A DNA stretch of 50,957 nt from Chryseobacterium gleum (GCA_945860065.1 CAMAPI010000008.1:1-50957); one strand, 5' to 3'; shown: positions 16,676 to 26,857, counted from the stretch's first letter. The notes: generated by a model from the sequence alone, not told the origin. Program-made: numbers and translations.

Positions 16676-18055
16676 CTATTTGATTACTCTGTAGGTAAAC
16701 GCGTTTTGAGTATTTTTCAATTGAATAAGATATGTTCCATTTGCCACGCTAGTCAAATCAATAGTTGAATTAGATGGACTCACCTGACCACTTTGAATGA
16801 TTTTTCCATTCATGTTCGTTAAGGTAAAGTCGAATACTGATGTGATGTTACCAATGTTCAATTCGTTTTGAACTGGATTAGGATAAACGTTCATTTGAGA
16901 CAAGTTATTGCTTTCAATCTCTGCTTCTGCCAAATTAAGCACAGAAATAATGTTGTAATACACTGGTTGTGATTTAATCGGACAATACAATTGTAAAATC
17001 AGGTTATACAATCCCGTCGTCCCAAATGGAACAGCGTACGTGTAGTTTACATACATAAAGTTACCGTTTGTATCTATTAAATACCAGGTTGTATATAAAG
17101 AGTCTTGCGTGAAGATGGAGTTTCCAAATGAAGCAGAAACCATGTAAGCGGTATCCAAAGCACCTAAATCAATCGTGCAGTTGTACAACCAACTTGAACT
17201 CATCGTCCCCACTACATTTGAACCGGTTGCTAAATTTCCAATCACGGTCACTGAATCAATATTACCGGAATTGTTTCCAATAGTGCAAGATGAAGTGAAT
17301 TGACATTGGTTGTTGTCGTAAACTGTTACCGTGTATGTTCCAGCACATAAGTTGGAAAGATTTTGCGAAGTCGAACCGTTTGACCATTGTATAGAATATG
17401 GATTTGTCCCGCCATTAATACTCAGAGCCGCTGCACCGTCACACGCGGTTGAATTTGAGGTATTCGTACTAGTGATATTTCCATTAAATCCGAAGCATGG
17501 ATTCAAGGCATTCGAATCAACAACTACTGTCGCACCGGATGACCCTGAACAACCATTTGCATCCACAACGGTTACTGAATAAGTACCGATGCATAAATTG
17601 GCCAATACGTTTGTTGTAATAATCCCACCGATATTAGCCCATTGATAGGTGTAGGGTGGAGTTCCTCCAACAGCAGTTGCGGAAACTGATCCGTCACAAA
17701 CATTGGCTGCTGATGTAGGAGTACTTCCGCAAAAAACGGAGAATCCAGCGCAAGGATTAGGAACATTGGTTCCAATTGTAAATACGGAAGTTGAGGTAAA
17801 TCCACCACCCATAAAAAGCAAGCTGTATTGACCTGCGCACAAGTTGGTAATCATGTAGCCACCATTTTGAATGACTGTACTTCCTTGCATCCAGGTTAAA
17901 CTGGCAGAAGTGACAAAATTATTCGTGTCCACATAGGCTGAACCATCGCACATACCTGGGGCACTTTCATTAGTTATGTTTACAGTAATTTGAGAATTTA
18001 CGCCGAATGCGAACAAACCAGTGAAAATGAGACTAAAAATCAAGGAAATTTTCAT
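16676..18055 (-). CDS. Secreted protein with SprB-like repeats and T9SS type A sorting domain
   Basis: A 459-residue protein. The chosen start at 18055 (MKISLIFSLIFTGLF) gives a proper signal peptide; an in-frame ATG at 18079 would add eight polar residues. The body carries at least two repeats of the type GGTPPYTYQWANIGG...YSVTVVDANGCSG and GGTNPYSIQWSNGST...YTVTVYDNNQC, matching SprB-type repeats of gliding/adhesive surface proteins. The final about 75 residues (MNVYPNPVQNELNI ... NGTYLIQLKN ... YRVIK) form a type A C-terminal domain for type IX secretion. It is likely displayed on or released from the surface. It diverges from pafA and ends at its own terminator. Confidence 0.88.
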   Translation of the reverse strand: MKISLIFSLIFTGLFAFGVNSQITVNITNESAPGMCDGSAYVDTNNFVTSASLTWMQGSTVIQNGGYMITNLCAGQYSLLFMGGGFTSTSVFTIGTNVPNPCAGFSVFCGSTPTSAANVCDGSVSATAVGGTPPYTYQWANIGGIITTNVLANLCIGTYSVTVVDANGCSGSSGATVVVDSNALNPCFGFNGNITSTNTSNSTACDGAAALSINGGTNPYSIQWSNGSTSQNLSNLCAGTYTVTVYDNNQCQFTSSCTIGNNSGNIDSVTVIGNLATGSNVVGTMSSSWLYNCTIDLGALDTAYMVSASFGNSIFTQDSLYTTWYLIDTNGNFMYVNYTYAVPFGTTGLYNLILQLYCPIKSQPVYYNIISVLNLAEAEIESNNLSQMNVYPNPVQNELNIGNITSVFDFTLTNMNGKIIQSGQVSPSNSTIDLTSVANGTYLIQLKNTQNAFTYRVIK

Positions 18056-18120
18056 ATTAAATTTTTCAGTTAGACGCATCTATGTTCGAAATGGTTGCTT
18101 ATTAATCTTCGCTATTTGTG

Positions 18121-18128
18121 TAATTTTG
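18121..18128 (+). promoter_or_regulatory. -7 promoter box upstream of pafA
   Basis: TAATTTTG fits TAnnTTTG and ends 4 bases before the pafA ATG, the same spacing as at ruvX, def and coaX. A TTG at 18095-18097 lies 23 bases upstream as a possible -33 element. Confidence 0.55.
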
Positions 18129-18132
18129 ATGC

Positions 18133-19770
18133 ATGAAAAATACGGCACTTATATTCTTGTTCCTTTTGAGCTTAACATGTAACTCATTATTTGCACAAAA
18201 GCAACCAAAAATAATCGTAGGGATTGTTGTGGATCAAATGTGTTACGATTACTTGTATCGCTTTCAACATCATTTTTGTCCGGGAGGATTTAATCGATTT
18301 CTAAACAAAGGATTGAATTGTCGCAATACGTTATACAACTATGTTCCAACCTACACCGGACCTGGACATGCATCCATTTACACAGGCACAACGCCTTCTA
18401 ATCATGGAATAGTGGGTAATGAATGGTATCAACGCCAAACAAAGACGATTGTGAATTGTGTGTCAGACAAAACAGTTCAAACGGTTGGCAGTGCTTCATT
18501 GGAAGGCCAAGCCTCACCGAGAAATTTACGAACGTATACCATCACCGATCAATTAAAGATGTCCTCGCCTGAGTCAAAGGTAATTTCGATTTCTATCAAG
18601 GACCGAAGTGCGATTTTACCTGGTGGACATTTAAGTGATGGGTCTTATTGGTACGATTATTCTAGCGGTAAATTTATTACAAGCACCTACTTCAAATCAG
18701 AATTACCAAAGTGGCTACAAAGTTTTAATGATTCGAAGAATGCCAGTAAATATATAGCAAAATGGGACTTACTATACCCGAAATCGAATTATAGATCTGC
18801 GGATGAGAGTCCATATGAAGTGATTTTAACTGGAAAAACAAGTGCGACTTTTCCCTATGACTTCAAAGAAATGTCGAAAATCGCAAATAACGGCAATCAG
18901 TTATTTACGATTTCACCATTTGCCAATGAGCTTCTTACGGACCTTGCAATGGAAGCGATGTCTCGCGAACAATTGGGACTAGACACGAAAACAGATATGT
19001 TGTGTATTTCGTATTCCACTCCAGATATTGCTGGACATGCATTTGGACCTTATTCCTTGGAAATGGAGGATATGTATGCGAGATTGGATCGGCAAATTGA
19101 AAAATTACTTTCGCATTTGGACTCCAGGTATGGTAAAGATGGATATGTTGTTTTTCTAACAGCCGATCATGCCGTAGTGCCAGTGCCCCAGATGCTAGTG
19201 GACCGAAAAATGCCAGGCGGCTATTTATTTCTAAATGAGCGAATGGCAAGCTTGCGCAGTGACTTAACGAAAAAATATGGTGCGGATTTAGTAGAAGCGG
19301 AAGAAAATCAGAACATCTATTTGAATCAGTATCGAATGGATTCCTTGCAATTAAATAAACAAGTCATCTGTGATTTTATTGCCGATCAAGTGAGAAAATG
19401 GCCTGAAGTAAAATTAGCGATTACGCAAATAGCATTAATTTCAGGAATGGAAAACTTGGACGAATGGGGACAAATGATTCAGAAGGGATTTGATATCGAA
19501 CGCAGTGGGGATGTAATTTTCATGCTCCAACCGGGCTATTTGGCTAAATCCATTGATGAACCAAAAGCACATACAGGAACTTCTCATGGATCGGCCTTCA
19601 ATTACGATACACACGTTCCATTACTTTGGTATGGAGTAAATATCCCAACGGAAAACAGCTATCGACCCATACAAATCATTGATATTGCACCAACGCTCAT
19701 TCATTTGTTAAATCTACAACGAACAGGTGCGATGACTGGTGTGCCAATTATGGAAATATTAGAGAAATAA
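18133..19770 (+). CDS. pafA: Alkaline phosphatase, PafA type
   Basis: A 545-residue periplasmic phosphatase of the alkaline phosphatase superfamily, releasing phosphate from monoesters. A signal peptide (about 1-21, ending LFAQ) is followed by metal ligand Asp34 in IVVDQM, the nucleophile Thr in PTYTGPGHASIYTG (about 75-79), Asn and the Lys/Arg pair in ISIKDRSAILPGG, further metal ligands in STPDIAGHAFGP and TADHA, and a C-terminal His in THGSAFNYD-like sequence (GTSHGSAF). These are the residues described for the PafA enzyme of Chryseobacterium/Elizabethkingia. The downstream aminotransferase starts 3 bases after its stop, so it likely shares the transcript. Confidence 0.92.
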   Translation: MKNTALIFLFLLSLTCNSLFAQKQPKIIVGIVVDQMCYDYLYRFQHHFCPGGFNRFLNKGLNCRNTLYNYVPTYTGPGHASIYTGTTPSNHGIVGNEWYQRQTKTIVNCVSDKTVQTVGSASLEGQASPRNLRTYTITDQLKMSSPESKVISISIKDRSAILPGGHLSDGSYWYDYSSGKFITSTYFKSELPKWLQSFNDSKNASKYIAKWDLLYPKSNYRSADESPYEVILTGKTSATFPYDFKEMSKIANNGNQLFTISPFANELLTDLAMEAMSREQLGLDTKTDMLCISYSTPDIAGHAFGPYSLEMEDMYARLDRQIEKLLSHLDSRYGKDGYVVFLTADHAVVPVPQMLVDRKMPGGYLFLNERMASLRSDLTKKYGADLVEAEENQNIYLNQYRMDSLQLNKQVICDFIADQVRKWPEVKLAITQIALISGMENLDEWGQMIQKGFDIERSGDVIFMLQPGYLAKSIDEPKAHTGTSHGSAFNYDTHVPLLWYGVNIPTENSYRPIQIIDIAPTLIHLLNLQRTGAMTGVPIMEILEK

Positions 19771-19773
19771 GGT

Positions 19774-20961
19774 ATGTCAGAACGCGATTTTTTCCTCTCC
19801 CACCTTGGACAAACGACACCTTTTCCCTTTTTAATTGAGGTTGAAAGGGCTGAAGGCATTTATATATATGACAAGAACGGAAAAGCATACATGGATATGA
19901 TTTCTGGTGTCGCAGTAAACAGTATTGGACACCGACATCCAAAAGTTGTTTCGGCGTTAAAAGATCAGATTGACAAATATTTGCATGTGATGGTTTACGG
20001 AGAATTCATTCAAGATCCGCAGCAATTGTTGGTGAAGGAATTATTGGAAGTTTTACCGAAATCATTGGACGGTGTTTATGTCGTTAATTCAGGAACGGAA
20101 GCTATAGAAGCGGCATTGAAATTAGCTAAGCGAGTTACTGGCCGAACTGAACTTGTCTCATTTCGCGGTTCCTATCACGGAAGTACACATGGAGCGTTGA
20201 GTGTTTCAGGTAATGAGGTGAAGAAGCAGGCTTTTCGACCATTGTTGCCAGACATTCAATTTTTACAATTGAATAAAGAGGAAGATTTACAACGAATTTC
20301 CGTGAAAACAGCCGCTGTAATTTTGGAAACAATTCAAGGAGATGCCGGTGTTCGTCGTCCAAGTGTAACGTTTATGAAAGCATTGCGTCAGAGATGTGAT
20401 GAGGTAGGTGCGATGTTGATTTTAGACGAAATTCAATGTGGTATGGGACGCACAGGAAAAATGTTTGCGTTTGAACATTTTGATATTACACCAGATATTT
20501 TGACATTAGGAAAAGCCTTGGGAGGAGGAATGCCGATCGGAGCATTGGTTTCATCACAGCAGAAATTGATGGAATTCACGCATGCTCCCATGCTTGGACA
20601 CATTACTACATTTGGTGGACACCCCGTCATTTGTGCTGCTGCTGCTGCAGCTGTTCAGGTATTGAAAACGGAGATTAACTGGAAAGAACTCGAAGATAAA
20701 GCTGCTCGTTTTGAGATGCGTTTTCAGGATCATCCTGAATTGAGGGAGATACGTAGGGTTGGAATGATGTTTGCCTTTGATATGATCAGTGCGGAGCGTG
20801 TGGAAAAGGTTGTTGCTAGCTGTATGGAAAAAGGACTATTGACTTTTTGGTTCCTTTCTCATCCGTATAGTTTTCGCTTATCACCACCCTTAACAATCAC
20901 CGATGACGAATTGAATTTGGCGGCCGATATAATTTTATCAGCCATCGTTGATACGCAATAA
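19774..20961 (+). CDS. Class III pyridoxal-phosphate aminotransferase
   Basis: A 395-residue fold-type I, class III aminotransferase. Signatures: the small-domain start DKNGKAYMDMISGVAVNSIGHRHP, the phosphate-binding NSGTEAIEAALKLAKR, SYHGSTHGALSVSG, the PLP ring-stacking LILDEIQCGMGRTG (Asp about 217), and the Schiff-base Lys in LTLGKALGGGMPIG (about 245). The class includes acetylornithine, ornithine and 4-aminobutyrate transaminases; nothing here fixes the substrate, and no arginine-pathway gene is adjacent, so I do not name it argD. It starts 3 bases after pafA, which suggests co-transcription without an obvious metabolic link. Confidence 0.9.
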   Translation: MSERDFFLSHLGQTTPFPFLIEVERAEGIYIYDKNGKAYMDMISGVAVNSIGHRHPKVVSALKDQIDKYLHVMVYGEFIQDPQQLLVKELLEVLPKSLDGVYVVNSGTEAIEAALKLAKRVTGRTELVSFRGSYHGSTHGALSVSGNEVKKQAFRPLLPDIQFLQLNKEEDLQRISVKTAAVILETIQGDAGVRRPSVTFMKALRQRCDEVGAMLILDEIQCGMGRTGKMFAFEHFDITPDILTLGKALGGGMPIGALVSSQQKLMEFTHAPMLGHITTFGGHPVICAAAAAAVQVLKTEINWKELEDKAARFEMRFQDHPELREIRRVGMMFAFDMISAERVEKVVASCMEKGLLTFWFLSHPYSFRLSPPLTITDDELNLAADIILSAIVDTQ

Positions 20962-20987
20962 GATTAGTGCTTTTCTTTCGAAAGCAT

Positions 20988-20995
20988 TATCTTTG
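20988..20995 (+). promoter_or_regulatory. -7 promoter box upstream of metF
   Basis: TATCTTTG fits TAnnTTTG and lies 17 bases before the metF ATG, giving a short A-rich leader. No riboswitch-like fold is possible in so short a leader. Confidence 0.55.
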
Positions 20996-21012
20996 CAATC
21001 ACTAATAAAAAC

Positions 21013-21963
21013 ATGAAGGTAACAGATCACATACAAAACGCTAAGGAAACACTTTTCTCTTTTGAGATATTACCTCCATTAAAAGGAAAAAGTATCCAAT
21101 CGATTTATGAAGGCATAGATCCATTAATGGAATTTAAGCCTAAGTTCATCAATGTGACCTACCACCGTGAAGAATTTATTTATAAAGAACGCGAGAATGG
21201 ATTATTAGAGAAAATAGCTATTCGCAAGAGACCAGGAACAGTTGGAATTTGCGCGGCAATTATGAATAAATACGACGTTGATGCCATTCCACATTTAATT
21301 TGTGGTGGATTCAGCAAGGAAGAAACGGAAAACGCTTTAATTGATTTGCAATTTTTAGGAATTGACAATGTGTTGGCCTTACGTGGAGACTCTATAAAAA
21401 CGGAAAGTTCTTTCCGACCACACAAGGAGGGACATGAATTTGCTGTTGATTTGATTCATCAAATTAAAGACATGAATAAAGGGAATTACATGATGGATGA
21501 CATCCAACTGGAACCCACAAACTTTTGCATCGGGGCAGCTGGATATCCAGAGAAGCATTATGAGGCAATGAATTTGGATACGGATTTATTAAATGTGAAA
21601 CGCAAAGTTGCCGCTGGAGCTTCGTATATTGTTACGCAAATGTTTTTCGACAACACAAAGTTTTTCCGTTTTGTCGATGCATGTCGATCAGTTGGAATTA
21701 CGGTCCCAATCATCCCAGGGGTGAAGCCAGTGAAAACGCTCGCACACATTTCGTTCTTACCAAAATTCTTCCATATTGATTATCCTGTTGAGTTGTCCAA
21801 TGAATTAATGAAATGCAAGGACAATAAATCCGTGGAACAGGTTGGAATTGAATGGGGTATTCAGCAATCGAAAGAATTAAAAGCGCAGGGTGTTCCATGT
21901 ATTCATTATTACACGATGTCAAATTCAACTTCTGTTCAAGAAATCGCTCGTGAAGTTTTTTAA
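21013..21963 (+). CDS. metF: Methylenetetrahydrofolate reductase
   Basis: A 316-residue FAD enzyme reducing 5,10-methylene-THF to 5-methyl-THF, the methyl donor for methionine synthesis. The TIM-barrel start SFEILPPLKG carries the catalytic Glu, followed by FINVTYHREEF, the LALRGD block (about 116-121), GAAGYPEKH (about 176) and IVTQMFFDNTKFFRFVD. Length and order match bacterial MetF. A promoter box precedes it, and the next small exported gene begins 10 bases after its stop. Methionine synthase (metH/metE) is not in the window. Assignment is firm. Confidence 0.96.
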   Translation: MKVTDHIQNAKETLFSFEILPPLKGKSIQSIYEGIDPLMEFKPKFINVTYHREEFIYKERENGLLEKIAIRKRPGTVGICAAIMNKYDVDAIPHLICGGFSKEETENALIDLQFLGIDNVLALRGDSIKTESSFRPHKEGHEFAVDLIHQIKDMNKGNYMMDDIQLEPTNFCIGAAGYPEKHYEAMNLDTDLLNVKRKVAAGASYIVTQMFFDNTKFFRFVDACRSVGITVPIIPGVKPVKTLAHISFLPKFFHIDYPVELSNELMKCKDNKSVEQVGIEWGIQQSKELKAQGVPCIHYYTMSNSTSVQEIAREVF

Positions 21964-21973
21964 TTTTCTTACT

Positions 21974-22507
21974 ATGAAAACAGTATTTTTCTTCGTGTTA
22001 TTTCTTGGGTTTTCAGCTTTGGGACAACAGATTAAATTTAAGAATGCATTGGTTATTGGTCAGTTCGATAAGTCGGAAGATCGGTATGCGATGGAGTTAA
22101 ATTTAGTGGAAATTCTACAGCAAAATTCATACAAGGCAATGCCTTCCTTCAACGTATTAAAACAAGGAGAAAATTTGGGAAACTTATTGAATGACTCTGT
22201 GCAAAAACTATTGAAATCAAAAGGAATTGATGCCTATGTTATTTTGAATGTCCGAGGGTATGACCGCAGATTTAAAGCTTCTGAAGCGAAAACGACTTTG
22301 AAGGATATGTTGGATATGACAAGTATTTATCATATTTACAGAGATGAAGCGACATCGGTAACTTTTGAATTTACCTTTTTCGACTTAAATAATCAGTTAA
22401 TTGGACGCAGTTTATTGAAGTGCGGGAATGTTTCTGATCGGGATTCTGTGATGAAACGTTTCAGAAAGAAATTACCTAAATCAATCACAAAGGACTGGAA
22501 GTCTTAG
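21974..22507 (+). CDS. Exported protein of unknown function
   Basis: A 177-residue protein with a clear signal peptide (MKTVFFFVLFLGFSALGQ). The mature part has alternating strand/helix character and includes AYVILNVRGYDRRF and FTFFDLNNQLIGRSLLKCG, reminiscent of periplasmic alpha/beta proteins, but I recognise no family. The ATG at 21974 is preferred over an in-frame ATG at 21890 that lies inside metF and would bury the signal sequence. It begins 10 bases after metF, so it may be read from the metF promoter. Its stop is 7 bases from the stop of the convergent barrel-like gene. Confidence 0.7.
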   Translation: MKTVFFFVLFLGFSALGQQIKFKNALVIGQFDKSEDRYAMELNLVEILQQNSYKAMPSFNVLKQGENLGNLLNDSVQKLLKSKGIDAYVILNVRGYDRRFKASEAKTTLKDMLDMTSIYHIYRDEATSVTFEFTFFDLNNQLIGRSLLKCGNVSDRDSVMKRFRKKLPKSITKDWKS

Positions 22508-22514
22508 AAAGCAA

Positions 22515-23414
22515 TTATTGCATTTCGTATTGCTTCTGCATCTCCTTGTCTTCCGGCGTACTATAGACGCCACATTTATTCGGTCTTTCAAATAATTTGA
22601 TGAACTTCACTTGGGCTTGAATAGGCCAATAGCCGGATGAATACCAGTTAAAATACGCATTGAATCCATCCCAGTTATTTACAGTTACTATGGGAAGTGT
22701 CACACTTGGAACGAACATCCACGCTTTGTTTAAACGAATACCTACCCCTAAACTATAGACGAATTGAGCCGCTAATTTTTCTTCGGTTAAACCTTGATAG
22801 TAACGAGGTGCTAAATTCGGATTAAACAAGTTTGAATACGTAGTATCTCCAGGAGAAGCGCAATAAGAAAATTGAAAACCGATGCTATTGTCAACAAAAT
22901 GTTTTCTAACTTTTACAATTTTCTTCTTACCAAAGTACACAAGTGAGTGCGCGCTATAACGTCCATATAGATAGCCGTTGTTAACTTGTCCAGATTCAGA
23001 CATGGTGCTAATTACCTCGCCGAAAGCATTTTTATTGATAATCTCTGTTTCTTCGGTTCCACGAATGAGGCTATATCCAAGTCCCCAATCGAAGTAGTCA
23101 ATGATGCGGCTTTTTTTCAATGCTTTGATAGGAGTTCCTTTCCATTTCGGGAAGTGAACCATGCCAAATTCAGCGTAAATACCCAATTGACTTTTAGGTG
23201 TAATGGTATAATCCCCTCTTGTTCCAATTAAGGTTGATAACTCCCCTGAAATTGGTTTTGTGTGAAAAGAGTAAGTCGGTCCAACAGAAAATTGTATCCC
23301 ATGATTACTAACAACCATGTAGTCATTTCCTTTCTTTTCTGATTTCACGAATCCACCTTGTCCCAAGACAACTGATGAGAGAACGATTGGAAGAATTAAC
23401 AAGAATTTTTGCAT
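22515..23414 (-). CDS. Probable outer-membrane beta-barrel protein of unknown function
   Basis: A 299-residue exported protein with a signal peptide (about 1-18, ending VVLGQ). The mature sequence consists of short amphipathic strands rich in Tyr, Phe and Gly (for example IDYFDWGLGYSLIRG, NGYLYGRYSAHSLVYFG, VYSLGVGIRLNKAWMFVPSV), the pattern of an 8-12 strand outer-membrane barrel. No specific family is recognised. It starts 2 bases after the kmo stop on the same strand, so it is the second gene of that transcription unit; a functional link to kynurenine metabolism is not obvious. Confidence 0.72.
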   Translation of the reverse strand: MQKFLLILPIVLSSVVLGQGGFVKSEKKGNDYMVVSNHGIQFSVGPTYSFHTKPISGELSTLIGTRGDYTITPKSQLGIYAEFGMVHFPKWKGTPIKALKKSRIIDYFDWGLGYSLIRGTEETEIINKNAFGEVISTMSESGQVNNGYLYGRYSAHSLVYFGKKKIVKVRKHFVDNSIGFQFSYCASPGDTTYSNLFNPNLAPRYYQGLTEEKLAAQFVYSLGVGIRLNKAWMFVPSVTLPIVTVNNWDGFNAYFNWYSSGYWPIQAQVKFIKLFERPNKCGVYSTPEDKEMQKQYEMQ

Positions 23415-23416
23415 AA

Positions 23417-24778
23417 TTAGAAATTAAAGTCCGAACTTTTTTCCAATAAAATATCCATCACAATTTTGGAGTCCCACTCCGCTTCAATATTTGGTAACTC
23501 CATGATTTCGTCCATGATGCCACTTTGAATATTTCCTTGACGGTAGGCATCGCTATAACGGATATTACTAAAGGTAACTTGTGAATACAAAGGAAGCCAA
23601 CGATCTGGGTGAAGTTCACTAAATTTTGCTTCAATTTTCTTGCGTAAAATAAATGCAGGATCAGCTACGTAATCTCGCATGACAAAATAGTTGTCGACCG
23701 ACAAATCTTGCAATGCATCACCATCCGGTTTACGTTCCACACTATACTCCTGAAAAATGGCATCCCAATCGTGATTATGCTTTTTCATTAATCGATTCAT
23801 CACCGTGCAATCTTCAAATCCAGCATTCATTCCTTGTCCATAAAACGGCACGGTTGCATGCGCGGCATCACCCATTAAAGCGACCTTCCCGTTTGTCCAA
23901 GGGTAACAACGAATAATCGCCAAATTGGACAGTGGGTGATCTTCCCATGCATCTGCAATATTGGGCATCATTTCATAAAAGTCCGGGAATGTAGTCAAGA
24001 AGAATTTATTCACTGCTTCGCGCGAGGTCAATTTATCGAATGAATTTTCACCTCCTTCATGTGGCATGAATAGGGTACACGTAAATGAAGCATCTTCATT
24101 TGCCATTGCCATCAGCATAAAACGACCTCTAGGCCAAATATGCAAAGCATTTTTATCTAGTTTATGGGAACCATCTGGGTTGGCTGGCAATAAGATTTCA
24201 CGGTAACCATCTGCAATGTAATTCTGACTGTAATTAAAACGATTTAACTTTTGAAAGGAATTGTAGCGAACGGCTGAAAATGCGCCGTCCACGCCAAATA
24301 CCAAATCCGCTTTTACGCTGATATCCTCATTCGTCAAGGTATTTGTTAGCGTGACGATCCCTTCTGTTAAATCCACTTTTTTGCAATCATGGTTGTAATG
24401 AATGGTTGCGTTTCCGAGTGTTTCTGCCATATCCATCATGACGGCATTTGTCTTCCCTCTTGAAATAGAATAAATGGCTTGTCCTTCTTTGCCGTATGGT
24501 TGATAACTCAAGTTCCCTTGCAGGTCATGCATCATTCTTCCATACATTGGAATACCGATTTTACGGATTTCATCTCCCACACCTACCGCGTCTAAGGCTG
24601 TCCAACCACGAACGGACAATGCAAGATTAATGGATTTCCCTGCGCTTATTTCCGCTTTGCGAATATCTGAACGACGCTCATAAATGGTGACGTTATATCC
24701 AGCTTTGGACATATAAACTGCCCAAAGTGATCCAACTAATCCTGCTCCAATAATGACGACTTCTTTTTTTTGTTCCAT
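23417..24778 (-). CDS. kmo: Kynurenine 3-monooxygenase
   Basis: A 453-residue FAD-dependent aromatic hydroxylase that turns kynurenine into 3-hydroxykynurenine on the route from tryptophan to quinolinate and NAD. The Rossmann motif VIIGAGLVGSLWAVYMSKAG opens the protein, then the KMO-type segment SAGKSINLALSVRGWTAL, a middle FGVDGAFSAVR block, and the second FAD motif LMGDAAHATVPFYGQGMNAGFEDC (about 310-333). The combination with ALSVRG and MYGRMMHD blocks points to KMO rather than other FAD hydroxylases. No other kynurenine-pathway gene is in the window. A promoter box is found 52 bases upstream. Confidence 0.92.
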   Translation of the reverse strand: MEQKKEVVIIGAGLVGSLWAVYMSKAGYNVTIYERRSDIRKAEISAGKSINLALSVRGWTALDAVGVGDEIRKIGIPMYGRMMHDLQGNLSYQPYGKEGQAIYSISRGKTNAVMMDMAETLGNATIHYNHDCKKVDLTEGIVTLTNTLTNEDISVKADLVFGVDGAFSAVRYNSFQKLNRFNYSQNYIADGYREILLPANPDGSHKLDKNALHIWPRGRFMLMAMANEDASFTCTLFMPHEGGENSFDKLTSREAVNKFFLTTFPDFYEMMPNIADAWEDHPLSNLAIIRCYPWTNGKVALMGDAAHATVPFYGQGMNAGFEDCTVMNRLMKKHNHDWDAIFQEYSVERKPDGDALQDLSVDNYFVMRDYVADPAFILRKKIEAKFSELHPDRWLPLYSQVTFSNIRYSDAYRQGNIQSGIMDEIMELPNIEAEWDSKIVMDILLEKSSDFNF

Positions 24779-24830
24779 TTCTTGCTAATTAAGGTAGTGC
24801 TAATAGTGAATCGTCTCGTTTGACAGTAAG

Positions 24831-24838
24831 CAAAGTTA
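24831..24838 (-). promoter_or_regulatory. -7 promoter box upstream of kmo
   Basis: Minus-strand TAACTTTG fits TAnnTTTG, and a minus-strand TTTG (24862-24865) sits 23 bases further upstream as a possible -33 element. The leader to the kmo ATG would be about 45 bases. Confidence 0.5.
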
Positions 24839-24899
24839 AAAACTAAGTTGTATGAATCGACCAAAAGGCCTAGAATTTTTAACAGGTAAAATCGGAAAA

Positions 24900-25829
24900 C
24901 TATTTTCCTTTTAAATAGGTGATGTTGCGTTTTAAACCTTGAAATTTGGTTCGTTTTACTGCGCTGCGCTGAAAAAGAACTTGAAATCCTTCTTCTTGTA
25001 AGTTGTTCCAATCATTTTTACTCAAATCTAATAGTTGAGGAGTGGGTTGAAAGCGTTCTTCGTTGTGCAGAACGGAAAAACGATTCCATGGACAAACGTC
25101 TTGACAAATATCGCAACCGAACATCCAATTATCCATTTTTCCAGCAAATTCCTTTGGGAGCAATTCGTCTTTTAGTTCGATTGTGAGGTAAGAAATACAT
25201 TTGGATCCGTCAACTACATATGGTTGAATAATGGCATCTGTTGGACAAGCGTCAATGCAACGCGTACAGGTTCCGCAAAAATCAGTAATGGGTCCATCTG
25301 CTTCTATTACTAAATCAATGATTAAATCGGCAATAAAGAAAAAGCTACCTTGTTCACGTGTAATTAAATTGGCATTTTTTCCAATCCAACCGAGTCCCGC
25401 TTTTTTAGCCCATGCTTTATCCATAACAGGTGCTGAGTCTACGAATCCACGTCCATTTACCTCACCGATTTCCTCTTGTATAAAAGCGATTAATTCCTTG
25501 AGTTTATCTTTAATGACATGGTGGTAATCTTCTCCGTAAGCGTATTGTGATATTTTCGGCGCTTCGGGGTCTTTCTGTTTTTGATCGGTGTAATAATTGA
25601 AGAGTAGGGAAATGACCGTTTTCGCATCATCCACTAGTAGTCTAGGATCTAGGCGTTTGTCGAAATGATTGGCCATGTAGGACATCTCACCATGGTAATT
25701 TTTGGAAAGCCATTGTTCTAGGCGAGGCGCTTCCTCTTCTAAAAATTCCGCCTTTGAAAATCCAATGTGAAAAAAGCCTAAATCTCGGGCTTTTTGTGTA
25801 ATCAATTGTTTTACTGGAAGCTTTGACAT
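24900..25829 (-). CDS. queG: Epoxyqueuosine reductase
   Basis: A 309-residue cobalamin- and iron-sulfur-dependent enzyme making the last step to queuosine in tRNA. Two 4Fe-4S cluster motifs are visible: [16 protein letters not shown] (about 184-199) and [12 protein letters not shown] (about 238-249), together with the family blocks [25 protein letters not shown] and [11 protein letters not shown]. The chosen start MSKLPVKQL is 5 bases after ruvB; a longer reading from 25859 would run into ruvB and is not needed. The end is somewhat shorter than enzymes with C-terminal HEAT repeats, as in many Bacteroidota. Assignment is firm. Confidence 0.94.
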   Translation of the reverse strand: MSKLPVKQLITQKARDLGFFHIGFSKAEFLEEEAPRLEQWLSKNYHGEMSYMANHFDKRLDPRLLVDDAKTVISLLFNYYTDQKQKDPEAPKISQYAYGEDYHHVIKDKLKELIAFIQEEIGEVNGRGFVDSAPVMDKAWAKKAGLGWIGKNANLITREQGSFFFIADLIIDLVIEADGPITDFCGTCTRCIDACPTDAIIQPYVVDGSKCISYLTIELKDELLPKEFAGKMDNWMFGCDICQDVCPWNRFSVLHNEERFQPTPQLLDLSKNDWNNLQEEGFQVLFQRSAVKRTKFQGLKRNITYLKGK

Positions 25830-25834
25830 GTTAC

Positions 25835-26857
25835 TTAGAAAAGTCCACCTTGGGTCCACCCGATATCTTTACCTAAATGACGGTATGTTTTTTCGGTTGC
25901 TTTTCGTCCACGTGGCGTGCGCATTAAGAATCCTTCTTGGATTAAGAATGGTTCATAGACTTCTTCTAAGGTTCCCGCATTTTCTCCAATAGCGGTAGCT
26001 ATTGTCGTAAGTCCGACCGGACCACCACTGAATTTATCAATGATCACTTTTAGTATGCGTATGTCCATTTCATCTAGTCCATTTTCATCCACATTTAATG
26101 CTTTTAGGGCAAATTCCGTGATTTCTTCGTCAATTTTTCCACTTCCTTTGATTTGCGCAAAATCGCGCACACGTCTGAGCAGAGCATTGGCAATTCTGGG
26201 AGTTCCGCGGCTTCTACTAGCAATTTTAAAGGCAGCGCTTTCATTTATTTCGATGTTCAGCAAATTAGCAGAGCGTTCAACAATGGAAGTAAGTGTTTTC
26301 GAATCGTAATATTCTAAGCGTAAATTAATACCAAAACGAGCTCGAAGGGGAGAGGTGAGGAGTCCAGAACGTGTTGTTGCTCCGATTAAGGTAAATGGAT
26401 TTAAGTTGATTTGAATACTTCGTGCATTCGCTCCTGAATCTAACATGATGTCAATCACGTAATCTTCCATTGCAGAGTACAAGTATTCCTCAATGACAGA
26501 GCTCAAGCGATGGATTTCATCGATGAATAATACATCACCAACTCCAAGATTAGTTAATAGTCCTGCTAAATCTCCGGCTTTATCAAGCACAGGTCCAGAG
26601 GTCACTTTAAATCCAACTCCTAACTCATTCGCAATAATGTTTGCTAGGGTTGTTTTTCCAAGTCCTGGAGGTCCATGCAGTAACACGTGATCAAGTGGTT
26701 CATTTCTTAGTTGTGCTGCTCGAACGAAGACTTCAAGGTTTTCTACGACTGGAGGTTGTCCAGCGAAATCACTAAACGTTTTGGGACGCAGGACTTTATC
26801 AATTTCCTGTTCACCATTTTGTTCTGTTTCGTCTCTGTAATCAAAAGAATCTTCCAT
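25835..26857 (-). CDS. ruvB: Holliday junction branch-migration helicase RuvB
   Basis: A 340-residue AAA+ motor that drives branch migration with RuvA. Visible elements: the [12 protein letters not shown] lead-in, Walker [12 protein letters not shown] (about 61-71), Walker [11 protein letters not shown] (about 110), sensor [18 protein letters not shown], arginine finger region, and the C-terminal winged helix [12 protein letters not shown]. Length is typical. queG follows 5 bases downstream. A promoter box lies 7 bases before the start codon. ruvA and ruvC are not in this window. Confidence 0.97.
   Translation of the reverse strand: MEDSFDYRDETEQNGEQEIDKVLRPKTFSDFAGQPPVVENLEVFVRAAQLRNEPLDHVLLHGPPGLGKTTLANIIANELGVGFKVTSGPVLDKAGDLAGLLTNLGVGDVLFIDEIHRLSSVIEEYLYSAMEDYVIDIMLDSGANARSIQINLNPFTLIGATTRSGLLTSPLRARFGINLRLEYYDSKTLTSIVERSANLLNIEINESAAFKIASRSRGTPRIANALLRRVRDFAQIKGSGKIDEEITEFALKALNVDENGLDEMDIRILKVIIDKFSGGPVGLTTIATAIGENAGTLEEVYEPFLIQEGFLMRTPRGRKATEKTYRHLGKDIGWTQGGLF

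Noticed and set aside
20941-21012. SAM riboswitch upstream of metF
   Set aside because: The predicted leader is under 20 bases, too short for any known SAM-sensing fold.
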